From Paraliobacillus ryukyuensis (GTDB taxonomy: Bacteria > Bacillota > Bacilli > Bacillales > Amphibacillaceae): a stretch of 64,000 nt of DNA. Positions 43,531 through 52,894 of the stretch are shown here, one piece after another (position 1 is the stretch's first letter; the number at the start of each line of letters is the position of its first letter). The position numbers and the translations under genes were made by a program. Where the stretch lies: contig NZ_QNRI01000002.1 of assembly GCF_003315295.1 (NCBI RefSeq), forward strand, positions 496,001-560,000, written 5' to 3'. The notes under the pieces are model-generated. The model was not told the DNA's origin. It was given only the letters and a program-made list of their open reading frames with translations, and searched no databases.

Positions 43531-44139
43531 ATGAAGCTAATTCTCGATGAAAAGGTAATAAACCTGCAAAATCAACTAACATCTGTTAGTGAAATATTCA
43601 TGCACATAAAGAATCATTTAGATGAAACAGAAAAAAAATTCAGTCACATGGAATTCGATGGTGAAGAAATTTATGAAGATTTTGAAGAGGTTATCATTGA
43701 ACGATTGAGTAACTTAGAAGTCCTTGAGGTAGTATTTGTAACCTTAAATGAATTGTTGAATGATCTCTATCATACTGGAGAATCCTATTTGAAGAGAGCT
43801 TTACCAGAAATTAGAAAGACTTTTGATTTATTCTATCAAGGTAGCACGGAAATGGCATGGACGAATATGGAGCAGATTCTAATAGCCTTGAATTGGGTGA
43901 ATCAATTAGTTGACTCGATTGATAAGCTAGACCATAAACCAAGTAATTGGGAAGAATACGTAGTTGCAATTACTACCATACGAAATGAGCTTCCGCAGTT
44001 AGAAGACGGTATCAAAGCAAAAGATAGTACATTGATTGCAGATATACTAAATTATGAAATAGTACCTGGATTGGAAGCATTAAAACAAGCACTGACCAAA
44101 TCAATTGATTTGGAAGGAGAACGAAAGAATGCGAATTGA
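43531..44139 (+). CDS. Unknown protein paired with Maf glycosyltransferase
   Basis: A 202-aa acidic, helical, cytoplasmic protein (no signal peptide or membrane segment) opening the glycosylation island. It begins MKLILDEKVINLQNQL, is rich in Glu, Leu and Ile, and is predicted to be mostly coiled coil or helical bundle. No family is recognised. Its end overlaps the maf start by 11 bp, so the two are translated together and may form a complex, for example as a flagellin-targeting subunit or chaperone. The ribosome site (GGGG, ten bases upstream) is weak. Confidence 0.75.
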   Translation: MKLILDEKVINLQNQLTSVSEIFMHIKNHLDETEKKFSHMEFDGEEIYEDFEEVIIERLSNLEVLEVVFVTLNELLNDLYHTGESYLKRALPEIRKTFDLFYQGSTEMAWTNMEQILIALNWVNQLVDSIDKLDHKPSNWEEYVVAITTIRNELPQLEDGIKAKDSTLIADILNYEIVPGLEALKQALTKSIDLEGERKNAN

Positions 44140-45943
44140 AAACAGAGATTATCTTCGAAGAAACGACAGGCAATTGTTAGAGAAATGCAATAGCATCTCT
44201 GTAAATAAAGAAAAAATTATTGTGGAGAATTCAAAAAAAGGAATACCTACAATGAAAATAAAAGTAGGTTCTCAATACAATTATATTCATAGTAAATATG
44301 ATCCCAATTCAGAAGCTACTCGAATAACAGAGGATTTCAAATTAGACGAGGAGAAGGATCATATTCTTGTCTTTGGTTTTGGGTTAGGCTATCATCTTAA
44401 AGCATTAACAAATAAATACCCTAACGTTTCTTTTACTGTTTATGAACCAGATATGAATATTTTAGCTGCTATGTTAGATACTGTTTCATTAGAGGAACAG
44501 ATTGGTGTAAATATATTATCCTTTATGCATAGAGATAATCTTGAACAAGAAATAAATAAATTAAAAACAGTTTACTCTCTTAAAATTCAAATTTACGCAC
44601 ATCCATTTTACCAAACGCATTATAGTAATGAATTATTTCATTTATATGAAACGCTCGCCAAATCATTAAAAAATGAAAAGCATCGTTTGGCAACTAATTT
44701 ATCCTTCCAAAAAAGATGGACGATTAATGCCATTAAAAATATACCCAAAATAATGCAAACACCAAACATTTTAAATGATATAGATAAAGATTTTTTTAAG
44801 GGGAAGACCGCAATCCTAGTATCTGCAGGACCTAGTTTAGATTCTGAGTATGAACACCTAAGATTTATTAAAGAAAATAAACAAGCGTACATCTTTTCAG
44901 TTGGTTCCGCAATTAATTCATTAATTGAACATAGTATTTATCCAGATGCAGCATGTACCTATGATCCCACAGAAAAAAATAAAATTGTTTTTGAGAAAAT
45001 AAAAGAAAAAGGAATAAGTGACATTCCTTTAATTTTTGGTAGTACAGTGGGTTATGAAACGTTGGAAAACTACCCTGGCAATATGCTTCATATGATCACT
45101 AGCCAAGACTCGGTAGCCCCAATTCTATTAAGCGAGAGTAAAGATTTAGATTTGGTTGTAGATGCACCATCAATTGCAGTTGTTACTTTTCAATTACTAG
45201 TTAAATTAGGGTTTAAAAGAATTGTCCTAGTTGGTCAGAATTTGGCCTATGAGAAAGAAAAAATGTACGCTAGTGGAATAAGTTACGCACCTGAAACAAT
45301 TAATAAAAAATTACTTAAAATTGAGAATGTGGAAGGAGAAGAAGTTTTCACTGATGATGGATTTAATCGTATGAAAGAACATTTTGAGCATTATATTGCT
45401 ATTGCAAATAATGTAACAGTTTATAACACCTCAAAAGGTGGTGCTAGAATAGATGGTGCACCGTTTATACCGTTAGAACAGGTAATACATGATTGTTTAA
45501 AAAAAGATTCGATAGAAGTAGAATGGCTCTCTCAGAATAATAACTATAGTAAAGAAGAAGTTTATAAAAAGACATTAAATTTATATAAGGCAAAAGATCA
45601 ATTAAAATTATTATTAAGAGATGTTCAGGGTTTAATTAACACGTGTAAAGAAACCATTCAACTCCAAACAATAGAAAAAAAATTAGTTCAATTTGATAAA
45701 ATATTTAAAAAAATAAGGGTTAATAACTATTATACAACTATAATTAGACCTATGATTAGATTTCAAACGGAACAGTTGGCGAAACAATCTAAAAAAATAA
45801 AAGCTGAAACAGACATTAAGAATAAAGTCGAAAAGATAGATACCTATTTTGGAGAATATCTAACTGAAATAGAAAATCACCTAACATTTACAGAACCATA
45901 CGTAGAAGAACTAATCGAAGCATTAAATAAGGATGGTGATTAA
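44129..45943 (+). CDS. maf: Maf/DUF115 flagellin nonulosonate glycosyltransferase
   Basis: Motility accessory factor family (MAF_flag10/DUF115), which O-glycosylates flagellin with pseudaminic or legionaminic acid. In the 604-aa protein, the central domain has the nucleotide-binding-like AILVSAGPSLDSEYEHL (about residue 225), then DAACTYDPTEKN and SIAVVTFQLLVKLGFKRIVLVGQNLAY, all typical. The C-terminal 150 residues are helical. ATG 44129 has AAGGAGA upstream. Gene context (hag upstream, legionaminic acid genes downstream) supports the role strongly; specificity is inferred from the pathway. Confidence 0.88.
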   Translation: MRIENRDYLRRNDRQLLEKCNSISVNKEKIIVENSKKGIPTMKIKVGSQYNYIHSKYDPNSEATRITEDFKLDEEKDHILVFGFGLGYHLKALTNKYPNVSFTVYEPDMNILAAMLDTVSLEEQIGVNILSFMHRDNLEQEINKLKTVYSLKIQIYAHPFYQTHYSNELFHLYETLAKSLKNEKHRLATNLSFQKRWTINAIKNIPKIMQTPNILNDIDKDFFKGKTAILVSAGPSLDSEYEHLRFIKENKQAYIFSVGSAINSLIEHSIYPDAACTYDPTEKNKIVFEKIKEKGISDIPLIFGSTVGYETLENYPGNMLHMITSQDSVAPILLSESKDLDLVVDAPSIAVVTFQLLVKLGFKRIVLVGQNLAYEKEKMYASGISYAPETINKKLLKIENVEGEEVFTDDGFNRMKEHFEHYIAIANNVTVYNTSKGGARIDGAPFIPLEQVIHDCLKKDSIEVEWLSQNNNYSKEEVYKKTLNLYKAKDQLKLLLRDVQGLINTCKETIQLQTIEKKLVQFDKIFKKIRVNNYYTTIIRPMIRFQTEQLAKQSKKIKAETDIKNKVEKIDTYFGEYLTEIENHLTFTEPYVEELIEALNKDGD

Positions 45944-45944
45944 T

Positions 45945-46943
45945 TTGAAAAAGGTATTGATAACAGGTGCTGATGGTTTTATCGGTTCGCATTTAACAGA
46001 GGCGTTAGTAAAGCAGGGATATCAGGTAAAAGCCTTTGTACAATATAATTCGTTTAATACTTGGGGGTGGTTGGATCAATCTCCTAAAGAACTATTAGAT
46101 CATGTAGAAATTTTTAGTGGAGACATTCGAGATCCATATGGAGTGAAAACAGCGATGAACGATTGCGAAGGCGTCCTTCATTTAGCATCGCTAATAGCTA
46201 TTCCTTATTCTTATCATTCACCAGATACGTATATTGACACGAATGTTAAAGGTACTTTAAATGTCTTGCAAGCTGCCAAGGAACTTAACGTTAAAAAAGT
46301 TGTTCATACATCAACAAGTGAAGTATATGGTACTGCCAGGTATGTCCCGATTGATGAGAGTCATCCATTGCAAGGTCAATCACCTTATTCGGCTTCAAAA
46401 ATTGGAGCAGATCAACTGGCAATGTCATTTTATTCATCATTTAATACACCAGTTGCAATTATTCGCCCGTTTAATACTTATGGACCAAGGCAATCTGCAA
46501 GAGCGGTTATTCCAACAATAATTACACAAATAGCTAGTGGTAAGGAAACCATTAAATTAGGCGCCATCCATCCTACCAGAGATTTCAATTATGTCAAAGA
46601 TACGGTAGCTGGTTTTATATCTATACTTGAAAGTGATAAAGCAATTGGTGAGGTAATTAACATCGGCAGTAACTACGAGGTTTCAATTGGAGAGACGGTT
46701 GAGCTAATTGCTAAAGTTATGGGAAGTAATGTAACTATTGAAACAGATGATCAGCGTATTCGACCAGAGAAAAGTGAAGTAGAAAGACTGTGGGCAGACA
46801 ATGAAAAGGCGAAAAAATTACTCAATTGGCATCCTGAATTTAGTGGGATAGATGGATTTAAAAAAGGATTAGCTGAGACGGCTGAATGGTTTACCAATAA
46901 AAATAACTTAAAGAGATATAAAGTAAGTCGGTATAATATATGA
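45945..46943 (+). CDS. legB: NDP-GlcNAc 4,6-dehydratase LegB
   Basis: Extended SDR enzyme that removes water from an NDP-linked GlcNAc to give the 4-keto-6-deoxy sugar, first dedicated step to legionaminic acid. NAD motif TGADGFIGSH at the N-terminus, active Thr/Ser region HTSTSEVYG, and YSASK (Y-x3-K). The sequence VIRPFNTYGPRQSARAVIPT is typical of LegB-type dehydratases. I use TTG 45945 (MKKVLITGADG), placed seven bases after AGGATGGTGA; ATG 45933 is an alternative lying inside the upstream stop region. Its end overlaps legC (ATGA). Confidence 0.87.
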   Translation: MKKVLITGADGFIGSHLTEALVKQGYQVKAFVQYNSFNTWGWLDQSPKELLDHVEIFSGDIRDPYGVKTAMNDCEGVLHLASLIAIPYSYHSPDTYIDTNVKGTLNVLQAAKELNVKKVVHTSTSEVYGTARYVPIDESHPLQGQSPYSASKIGADQLAMSFYSSFNTPVAIIRPFNTYGPRQSARAVIPTIITQIASGKETIKLGAIHPTRDFNYVKDTVAGFISILESDKAIGEVINIGSNYEVSIGETVELIAKVMGSNVTIETDDQRIRPEKSEVERLWADNEKAKKLLNWHPEFSGIDGFKKGLAETAEWFTNKNNLKRYKVSRYNI

Positions 46944-48103
46944 ACAAACAATTGATAGATCAGATTACCAATGCTATAAAAAGTGTTATGCCAACAGATC
47001 AAGAAGTTTATCCATTACACACACCTAAATTTCAAGGAAATGAATGGAAGTATATGAAAGATTGCATTGATTCGACGTGGGTTTCGTCCGTGGGAAAATA
47101 TGTTGATCAATTTGAGAAGGAATTAGCAGCTTATACTGGTGTGAAAAGAGCTATAGCAGTAACAAATGGTACTGCTGCCCTTCATTTATCGTTGATCGTT
47201 ACTGGAGTACAGCCGGGGGATGAGGTCTTAATTCCTTCTTTATCATTTGTCGCCACCGCGAATGCTGTAACTTATTGCCAAGCAACACCGCATTTTGTAG
47301 ATTGCGATCAAAAAACTTTAGGGATAAATGTTAAGAAGCTGTTTGCTTATTTAGAAACGAATACTTTTGTTAAACAAGGTCAGCTTTATAATAAACATAC
47401 AAACAATCGAATTAGTACTATTGTACCAATGCATACCTTTGGTCATCCGGTTGACATGGATGAACTATTAGAATTAGCGAAACAGTTTGACTTGAAAGTA
47501 GTAGAAGATGCTGCTGAAGGACTAGGTTCATTTTACAAAGGAAAACATGTAGGTTCTTTTGGGGACACCGCCGCCCTAAGTTTTAACGGTAACAAAGTGA
47601 TAACTACTGGTGGTGGTGGCGCAGTATTAACGAATGATGAAACATTAGCAGATAGAGCAAAACATTTATCTACTGTGGCAAAGGTACCACATCAGTGGGA
47701 ATATATTCATGATGAAATTGGATTTAATTATCGAATGCCGAATATAAATGCTGCATTGGGGTGTGCACAATTAGAGCAAATACCACTGTTTTTAGAAAAA
47801 AAAAGAAACTTAGCGTATCAATATAATAAAGTTATTAAGTCGATAGAAGGAATAGAATTTTTTACTGAGAAAGAGCATAACCATTCAAATTATTGGTTAA
47901 ATGCCATTTTATTGGATGATCCGGATATTAATTTAAGAAATGAAATTATTCAAAGATTGCATAAAGAAAAGATACTAGTAAGACCAATTTGGAAGCCACT
48001 TAATGAATTGGTAATGTATCAAAACTGTCCGAGAATGGACTTAAGTGTATCTAAGGATCTTAATGAAAGAATAATAAATCTACCTAGTAATGTTTGGGAG
48101 TAA
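46940..48103 (+). CDS. legC: PLP-dependent aminotransferase LegC
   Basis: DegT/DnrJ/EryC1-family sugar aminotransferase, adding the 4-amino group in the legionaminic acid pathway. The PLP lysine is in SFNGNKVITTGGGG, preceded by VVEDAAEGLGS (PLP aspartate). The N-terminal 45-residue extension before the fold (PLHTPKFQGNEWKYMKDCID) is characteristic of LegC rather than PseC. 387 aa. Starts within the legB stop. Confidence 0.88.
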   Translation: MNKQLIDQITNAIKSVMPTDQEVYPLHTPKFQGNEWKYMKDCIDSTWVSSVGKYVDQFEKELAAYTGVKRAIAVTNGTAALHLSLIVTGVQPGDEVLIPSLSFVATANAVTYCQATPHFVDCDQKTLGINVKKLFAYLETNTFVKQGQLYNKHTNNRISTIVPMHTFGHPVDMDELLELAKQFDLKVVEDAAEGLGSFYKGKHVGSFGDTAALSFNGNKVITTGGGGAVLTNDETLADRAKHLSTVAKVPHQWEYIHDEIGFNYRMPNINAALGCAQLEQIPLFLEKKRNLAYQYNKVIKSIEGIEFFTEKEHNHSNYWLNAILLDDPDINLRNEIIQRLHKEKILVRPIWKPLNELVMYQNCPRMDLSVSKDLNERIINLPSNVWE

Positions 48104-48109
48104 ATAGAC

Positions 48110-49276
48110 ATGAAACAAAAAATATGTGTAGTAACTGGAACAAGAGCGGAATATGGACTACTTTATTGGTTGTTAAAAGAGTTACAGGAGGATGATGACA
48201 TTGAATTGCAGTTAATTGCAACTGGGATGCACCTTTCTCCTGAATTTGGTCTTACATTTAGACAAATTGAAGAAGATGGCTTTTTGATAAACGAAAAAGT
48301 TGAAATGGTTCTATCCAGTGATACACCAGTCGGGGTTAGTAAGTCAATAGGATTAGGTGTGATAGGTTTTGCGGATGCTTTAAACCGTTTAGACCCAGAT
48401 ATTTTGGTTGTTTTAGGTGATCGGTATGAAATATTTGCTGCTGCACAAGCTGCGATGGTAGCACGTATTCCAATTGCTCATATACATGGGGGAGAAATAA
48501 CAGAAGGTGCGATTGATGATCCTATTAGACATGCTATAACAAAAATGGCACATTATCATTTTGTGGCGACGGAAGAATATCGCAGAAGAGTTATTCAACT
48601 AGGAGAGATGCCAGAAAATGTAACTTTAGTTGGAGCACTTGGTATTGATCAAATAAAAAAAGTAAATTTATTATCAAAGCAACAACTAGAAAAGGAACTG
48701 GAATTAAAAATTAATTCACTATCTTTTCTGGTTACTTATCATCCAGAAACTAATAATGCGATTAACCCGGAAAAACAGATTGATGAATTAATTGAAGCAC
48801 TAAAAGCCTTTCCATACGCTACGACTATAATAACTAAAGCTAATGCTGATGCCGGTGGAAGAATTATTAATCAAAAATTCTTAGAGTTCGCTAGACAAAA
48901 TGTTGATAGAGTGAAAATATTTGATAATCTAGGGCAATTAAAATATTTAAGTACTTTATCCAAAATAGATGTAGTAATTGGAAATTCTTCTAGTGGTATC
49001 ATAGAAGTTCCTTATTTTAAAAAGCCTACTGTCAATATTGGCGATAGACAAACAGGGAGACAAAAAGCAAAATCTATTATAGATTGTAAATGTGAAAAAA
49101 ATGATATCATTCACGCAATAAGCAAAGCTATAACAATAGAGTTTCAAAAGAAATTAATAAAAACAAACTCTTTGTTTGGAAGTGGAAATGCGTCAACCAA
49201 GATATACCATGAATTAAAAAAAATCGATAAAGTAGAAAGTAATAAAAAGTTTTATGATGTAACTATTGAAACGTGA
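48110..49276 (+). CDS. legG: UDP-sugar 2-epimerase, hydrolysing (LegG/NeuC)
   Basis: Removes UDP/NDP and epimerises C2 to release the free 6-deoxy-mannosamine derivative that is condensed with PEP by the next enzyme. Family motifs are VVTGTRAEYGLLYWLL, VLGDRYEIFAAAQAA, HIHGGEITEGAIDD and VIGNSSSGIIEVP. At 388 aa it fits NeuC/LegG. Within this cluster LegG (2,4-diacetamido substrate) is more likely than NeuC (GlcNAc). Its stop overlaps the region of the legI ribosome site. Confidence 0.87.
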   Translation: MKQKICVVTGTRAEYGLLYWLLKELQEDDDIELQLIATGMHLSPEFGLTFRQIEEDGFLINEKVEMVLSSDTPVGVSKSIGLGVIGFADALNRLDPDILVVLGDRYEIFAAAQAAMVARIPIAHIHGGEITEGAIDDPIRHAITKMAHYHFVATEEYRRRVIQLGEMPENVTLVGALGIDQIKKVNLLSKQQLEKELELKINSLSFLVTYHPETNNAINPEKQIDELIEALKAFPYATTIITKANADAGGRIINQKFLEFARQNVDRVKIFDNLGQLKYLSTLSKIDVVIGNSSSGIIEVPYFKKPTVNIGDRQTGRQKAKSIIDCKCEKNDIIHAISKAITIEFQKKLIKTNSLFGSGNASTKIYHELKKIDKVESNKKFYDVTIET

Positions 49277-49287
49277 GGATGTTTAAA

Positions 49288-50355
49288 ATGGAAAAAACGT
49301 ATATCATAGCAGAGGCTGGAGTGAATCATAATGGAGATATACAAATTGCAAAAAAACTTATTGAAACAGCATCTAATTGCGGAGCTGACGCAATCAAATT
49401 TCAAACTTTCCATGCATCAACACTGGTAACGGTAAATGCTAAACAAACAAAATACCAACAGAAAAATACTGGTCAAAAAAAATCCCAATTAGAAATGCTG
49501 CAGCAACTAGAATTAACGGACAATGAATTTATGGAATTGAATGCTTTTAGTGAGACGAAAGGAATAGATTTTTTATCAACTCCATTTGATAGAGATAGTT
49601 TGGATTTCTTAGTAGATAAACTAGAGTTAAGCACCATTAAGATCTCTTCTGGTGACTTAAATAATTATCCATACTTATATGAAGTAGCAAAAAAAAGTGA
49701 TCAAATAATTATTTCAACTGGGATGTCAACAATTGATGAAATACATAAGGCATTAGCGTTCATAGCTTATGGCCTTGCTGGAAAAGAGATAAATAATAAA
49801 AGTGATGTGTTGGAATTCTATCAATTAAGTGTCGCAAAAGAAAAATTAAAACAACACGTAACAGTATTGCAGTGTACTACTTCTTATCCAACCCCCTTGG
49901 AAGAAGTTAATTTACAGTCTATTAAATTTTTACAACAGGAATTAGCTTTACCAGTAGGTTTCTCGGATCACACAGATAGTACGTTAATACCAGCTACAGC
50001 CGTAGCAATGGGGGCTTGTGTCATCGAAAAACACTTCACATTAGACAAAACGATGCCAGGTCCAGATCATAAGGCTTCTTTGGAACCAATCCAATTAAAA
50101 GAAATGATTGAAGCAATACGTAAAGTTGAAAAAGCACAGGGTAACTTCGGGAAAAAACTAACTGTTAGTGAAAAAGACAATATTAATTTGGTTAGAAAAA
50201 GTTTAATTGCAAATAGAAATATAAGTAAAGGTGAGTTGTTTACAGAGGGAAATCTAGTTGTTAAGCGACCAGGGGACGGGATATCACCTGAATTTTATTG
50301 GGATTACATTGGAACACAGGCTCAAAAAGATTACCAAAAGGATGACTTGATTTGA
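49288..50355 (+). CDS. legI: Legionaminic acid synthase LegI (NeuB family)
   Basis: Condenses PEP with the C6 sugar to the nine-carbon nonulosonate. The NeuB TIM barrel is seen in IIAEAGVNHNGDIQIAKKLI, KFQTFHAS, ISSGDLNNYPYL and GFSDHT; the C-terminal SAF (antifreeze-like) domain begins near residue 290 (LVRKSLIANRNISKGELFTE). ATG 49288 is preceded by GAGG at nine bases; two earlier in-frame starts are closer to or within it. 355 aa. Overlaps legH. Confidence 0.9.
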   Translation: MEKTYIIAEAGVNHNGDIQIAKKLIETASNCGADAIKFQTFHASTLVTVNAKQTKYQQKNTGQKKSQLEMLQQLELTDNEFMELNAFSETKGIDFLSTPFDRDSLDFLVDKLELSTIKISSGDLNNYPYLYEVAKKSDQIIISTGMSTIDEIHKALAFIAYGLAGKEINNKSDVLEFYQLSVAKEKLKQHVTVLQCTTSYPTPLEEVNLQSIKFLQQELALPVGFSDHTDSTLIPATAVAMGACVIEKHFTLDKTMPGPDHKASLEPIQLKEMIEAIRKVEKAQGNFGKKLTVSEKDNINLVRKSLIANRNISKGELFTEGNLVVKRPGDGISPEFYWDYIGTQAQKDYQKDDLI

Positions 50356-50984
50356 AACAAAAACCAGTAATTATTTTAGGGAATGGTGGTCATGCTACGG
50401 CGATTGGAGAATTGTTGATTTTAAATGATTATCATGTACTTGGTTTTACAAACCCTCGCAATGAAGATAATGTTTATCAATTCAAATATTTAGGTAATGA
50501 TGATGTTATTATTAATTATTCACCACAAGAAATTTACTTGGTCAACGCTATAGGTTCAGCTTCGGATTTAGTATTAAGAACAAAAAAATATATCGAATTT
50601 AGTGAGAAAGACTATAACTTTCTATCGCTCATTCACCCTTCAGCTAAAGTATCAGACTTTGCTGATTTGTCTGTTGGAGTTCAAATAATGGCTGGAGCAA
50701 TTGTACAACCTTTCAGTTTTGTTGGTGAAAACTCTATCATTAATACGGGCACAATTGTAGAACATGAATGTCATATTAGTAACCATTGTCACGTCGCTCC
50801 AGGAGCAGTTTTATGTGGTGGTGTAAATGTCGGTTGTCAGACTTTTATTGGTGCGAATTCCACAGTAAAACAGAATATTACGATAGGAAATCTAAACACC
50901 ATTGGAGCAAATTCCTTTGTAAATAAAAACACTTTAGATGGAAAAAACTACTACGGTATACCAGTAAAGGAAGTGAGACAATGA
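50352..50984 (+). CDS. legH: NeuD-family sugar acetyltransferase (LegH)
   Basis: Left-handed beta-helix acyltransferase, 210 aa. An N-terminal Rossmann-like NeuD domain (PVIILGNGGHATAIGELL) binds the nucleotide sugar and the hexapeptide-repeat domain (ADLSVGVQIMAGAIVQP and following) binds acetyl-CoA; the catalytic His is in IVEHECHI. In legionaminic acid synthesis LegH acetylates the 4-amino group before LegG acts. TTG start overlapping the legI stop (four bases). Confidence 0.85.
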   Translation: MKQKPVIILGNGGHATAIGELLILNDYHVLGFTNPRNEDNVYQFKYLGNDDVIINYSPQEIYLVNAIGSASDLVLRTKKYIEFSEKDYNFLSLIHPSAKVSDFADLSVGVQIMAGAIVQPFSFVGENSIINTGTIVEHECHISNHCHVAPGAVLCGGVNVGCQTFIGANSTVKQNITIGNLNTIGANSFVNKNTLDGKNYYGIPVKEVRQ

Positions 50985-52027
50985 ATAATTGGTTAGATAT
51001 AGTAGTTGACAAGTCAAGCTCAATAATGGAAACCATGAAGGTCATTGATAAAGAAGCAACACAATTTGCAGCAGTTATAGAAAAGGGCGTCTTATGTGGA
51101 ACTGTTACAGACGGTGATGTTAGGAGAGGTTTATTAAAAGGGATTGGAATTGAGGATGAAGTTCAAAAAATAATGAACAAAAATCCTATTTACGTAAGTG
51201 ATGATGAGGAAATTAGTAACAAAAGAGATATTTTGATTAGAAATAAAGTAAGACAATTACCAGTGGTTAATGCAAAAAGAGAATTGATTGATATACTTTT
51301 TTGGGATGAAATAGATCGAGCCATTGAAAAACCAAATAAAGTATTACTAATGGCAGGAGGCCTTGGAACAAGGTTAAGACCTCTAACCAACGAGATTCCC
51401 AAACCATTACTTAAAGTAGGAGACAAACCAATTTTGCATACAATAATTGATGGTTTTAAGAAATATGGGTTTACGGATATTTATCTATCTGTCAATTATA
51501 AGAGCGAAGCTATTCAAGAGTACTTTCAAGATGGGAAGCAACTAGGTGTTAATATTAAGTATTTAGACGAAACAAGGCGTTTAGGTACTGCAGGGGCAAT
51601 ATCTTTACTTAAAGAACAGATAAATGAACCTTTTTTTGTTATGAATGGCGATTTATTAACAACGGTCAACTTTGCACAGTTATTAAAATTTCATCAAGAA
51701 CACGATGCTACAGCTACAATGTGTGTAAGAGAATATGAATTTCAAATTCCGTTTGGGGTGATAAAGACAAGTGATGATCGTCTAATCGAAATTCAAGAAA
51801 AGCCAACACATAAAGAATTTGTCAATGCAGGAATATACGTGTTAAATCCAAAAGTAGTAGATCTTATTCCATATAATGAGTTTTATGACATGCCTACACT
51901 CTTTCAAGATTTGATAAAGCATAATATGAAAACTTCAGCTTTTCCACTTAGAGAGTACTGGTTAGATATTGGGAGACACGATGATTTAAAAAGAGCAAAT
52001 AGTGATTATTTCGATAATTTTATTTAA
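50981..52027 (+). CDS. ptmE: Glucosamine-1-phosphate guanylyltransferase PtmE-type (CBS plus nucleotidyltransferase)
   Basis: Two CBS domains (residues 1-115; GVLCGTVTDGDVRRGLLKG is diagnostic) fused to a nucleotidyltransferase with LMAGGLGTRLRPLTNEIPKP (residues about 122-142) and the metal-binding FVMNGDLL. This architecture is that of Campylobacter PtmE/Legionella LegX, which makes the GDP-activated glucosamine used in the GDP-dependent legionaminic acid route. Its presence argues that LegB-LegG here act on GDP- rather than UDP-sugars. 348 aa; overlaps legH by four bases. The 136 bp after it contain no gene. Confidence 0.85.
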   Translation: MNNWLDIVVDKSSSIMETMKVIDKEATQFAAVIEKGVLCGTVTDGDVRRGLLKGIGIEDEVQKIMNKNPIYVSDDEEISNKRDILIRNKVRQLPVVNAKRELIDILFWDEIDRAIEKPNKVLLMAGGLGTRLRPLTNEIPKPLLKVGDKPILHTIIDGFKKYGFTDIYLSVNYKSEAIQEYFQDGKQLGVNIKYLDETRRLGTAGAISLLKEQINEPFFVMNGDLLTTVNFAQLLKFHQEHDATATMCVREYEFQIPFGVIKTSDDRLIEIQEKPTHKEFVNAGIYVLNPKVVDLIPYNEFYDMPTLFQDLIKHNMKTSAFPLREYWLDIGRHDDLKRANSDYFDNFI

Positions 52028-52163
52028 CATATGTGTTTGATCATTTAAAAGGCAAAATCTATTTAACTTAACTATATTTTTAACACTTTATTATTAAAAA
52101 CTCAACGCAATTATAAAAATTCCAAGTTAGTTTACTGCAGCTAAATTGAGGAGAGAGATCTAA

Positions 52164-52892
52164 TTGATAAATAATAAAAAGGTTCTAGCACTTATCCCTG
52201 CCAGAGGGGGGAGTAAATCATTACCTCTAAAAAATATTATTGATTTTGGTGGAAAACCACTTATACAATGGACCATAGATTCTGCGTTACAAACAAGCTA
52301 TATAGACAAAATTGTTGTATCAACCGATAATGCTGAAATTGGTAAAGTCGCTAGTCAAAAAGGGGTATTTATTCAAAATCGACCGCCTGAACTCTCCAGA
52401 GATGATTCATTGATAAAAGATACTATTGATTATGTTATAGACACTTTACAAAAAAATGGAGAGGAGTTTGACTATTTTGTCTTATTAGAACCTACTTCAC
52501 CATTGCGTAATGTAGATGATATAAAGAATTGTATTGAATTAATAGACGAATACAAATACGATTCAGTAGCAACTTTTACTGAAGCAAGTCTTAACCCTTG
52601 GAGAGCTTGGGAAATAAAACAAACCACTGCTAACTCATTTATAGACAAAGCAAATCCTTGGCTACCCAGACAAAAGTTACCTAAAGCATACATGTTAAAC
52701 GGTGCAGTTTATACTACTACTATAGACTTTATAAGAAAAAGCGAAATGGAAATTTTTGGTGGTGAAGGTGGGGCTATTATAATGCCCAAAGATAGAAGTA
52801 TAGATGTCGACGATAAATATGATTTAAAATTGGCAAGAATTATCTTAGAAGAGAATGGTGTAGAGGAAAAATTTCAAATAAAAGGAGAATAA
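52164..52892 (+). CDS. legF: CMP-legionaminic acid synthetase LegF (NeuA family)
   Basis: Activates the nonulosonate with CTP, giving the sugar donor for Maf. The N-terminal CTP-binding motif ALIPARGGSKSLPLKNI, then VVSTDN, DYFVLLEPTSPLRN and the RPPELSRDDS segment fit the CMP-sugar synthetase family (PtmB/NeuA). 242 aa. Start is TTG with GAGGAGAG upstream. It is separated by 136 bp from ptmE and starts a second tight gene run. Confidence 0.87.
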   Translation: MINNKKVLALIPARGGSKSLPLKNIIDFGGKPLIQWTIDSALQTSYIDKIVVSTDNAEIGKVASQKGVFIQNRPPELSRDDSLIKDTIDYVIDTLQKNGEEFDYFVLLEPTSPLRNVDDIKNCIELIDEYKYDSVATFTEASLNPWRAWEIKQTTANSFIDKANPWLPRQKLPKAYMLNGAVYTTTIDFIRKSEMEIFGGEGGAIIMPKDRSIDVDDKYDLKLARIILEENGVEEKFQIKGE

Positions 52893-52894
52893 AC

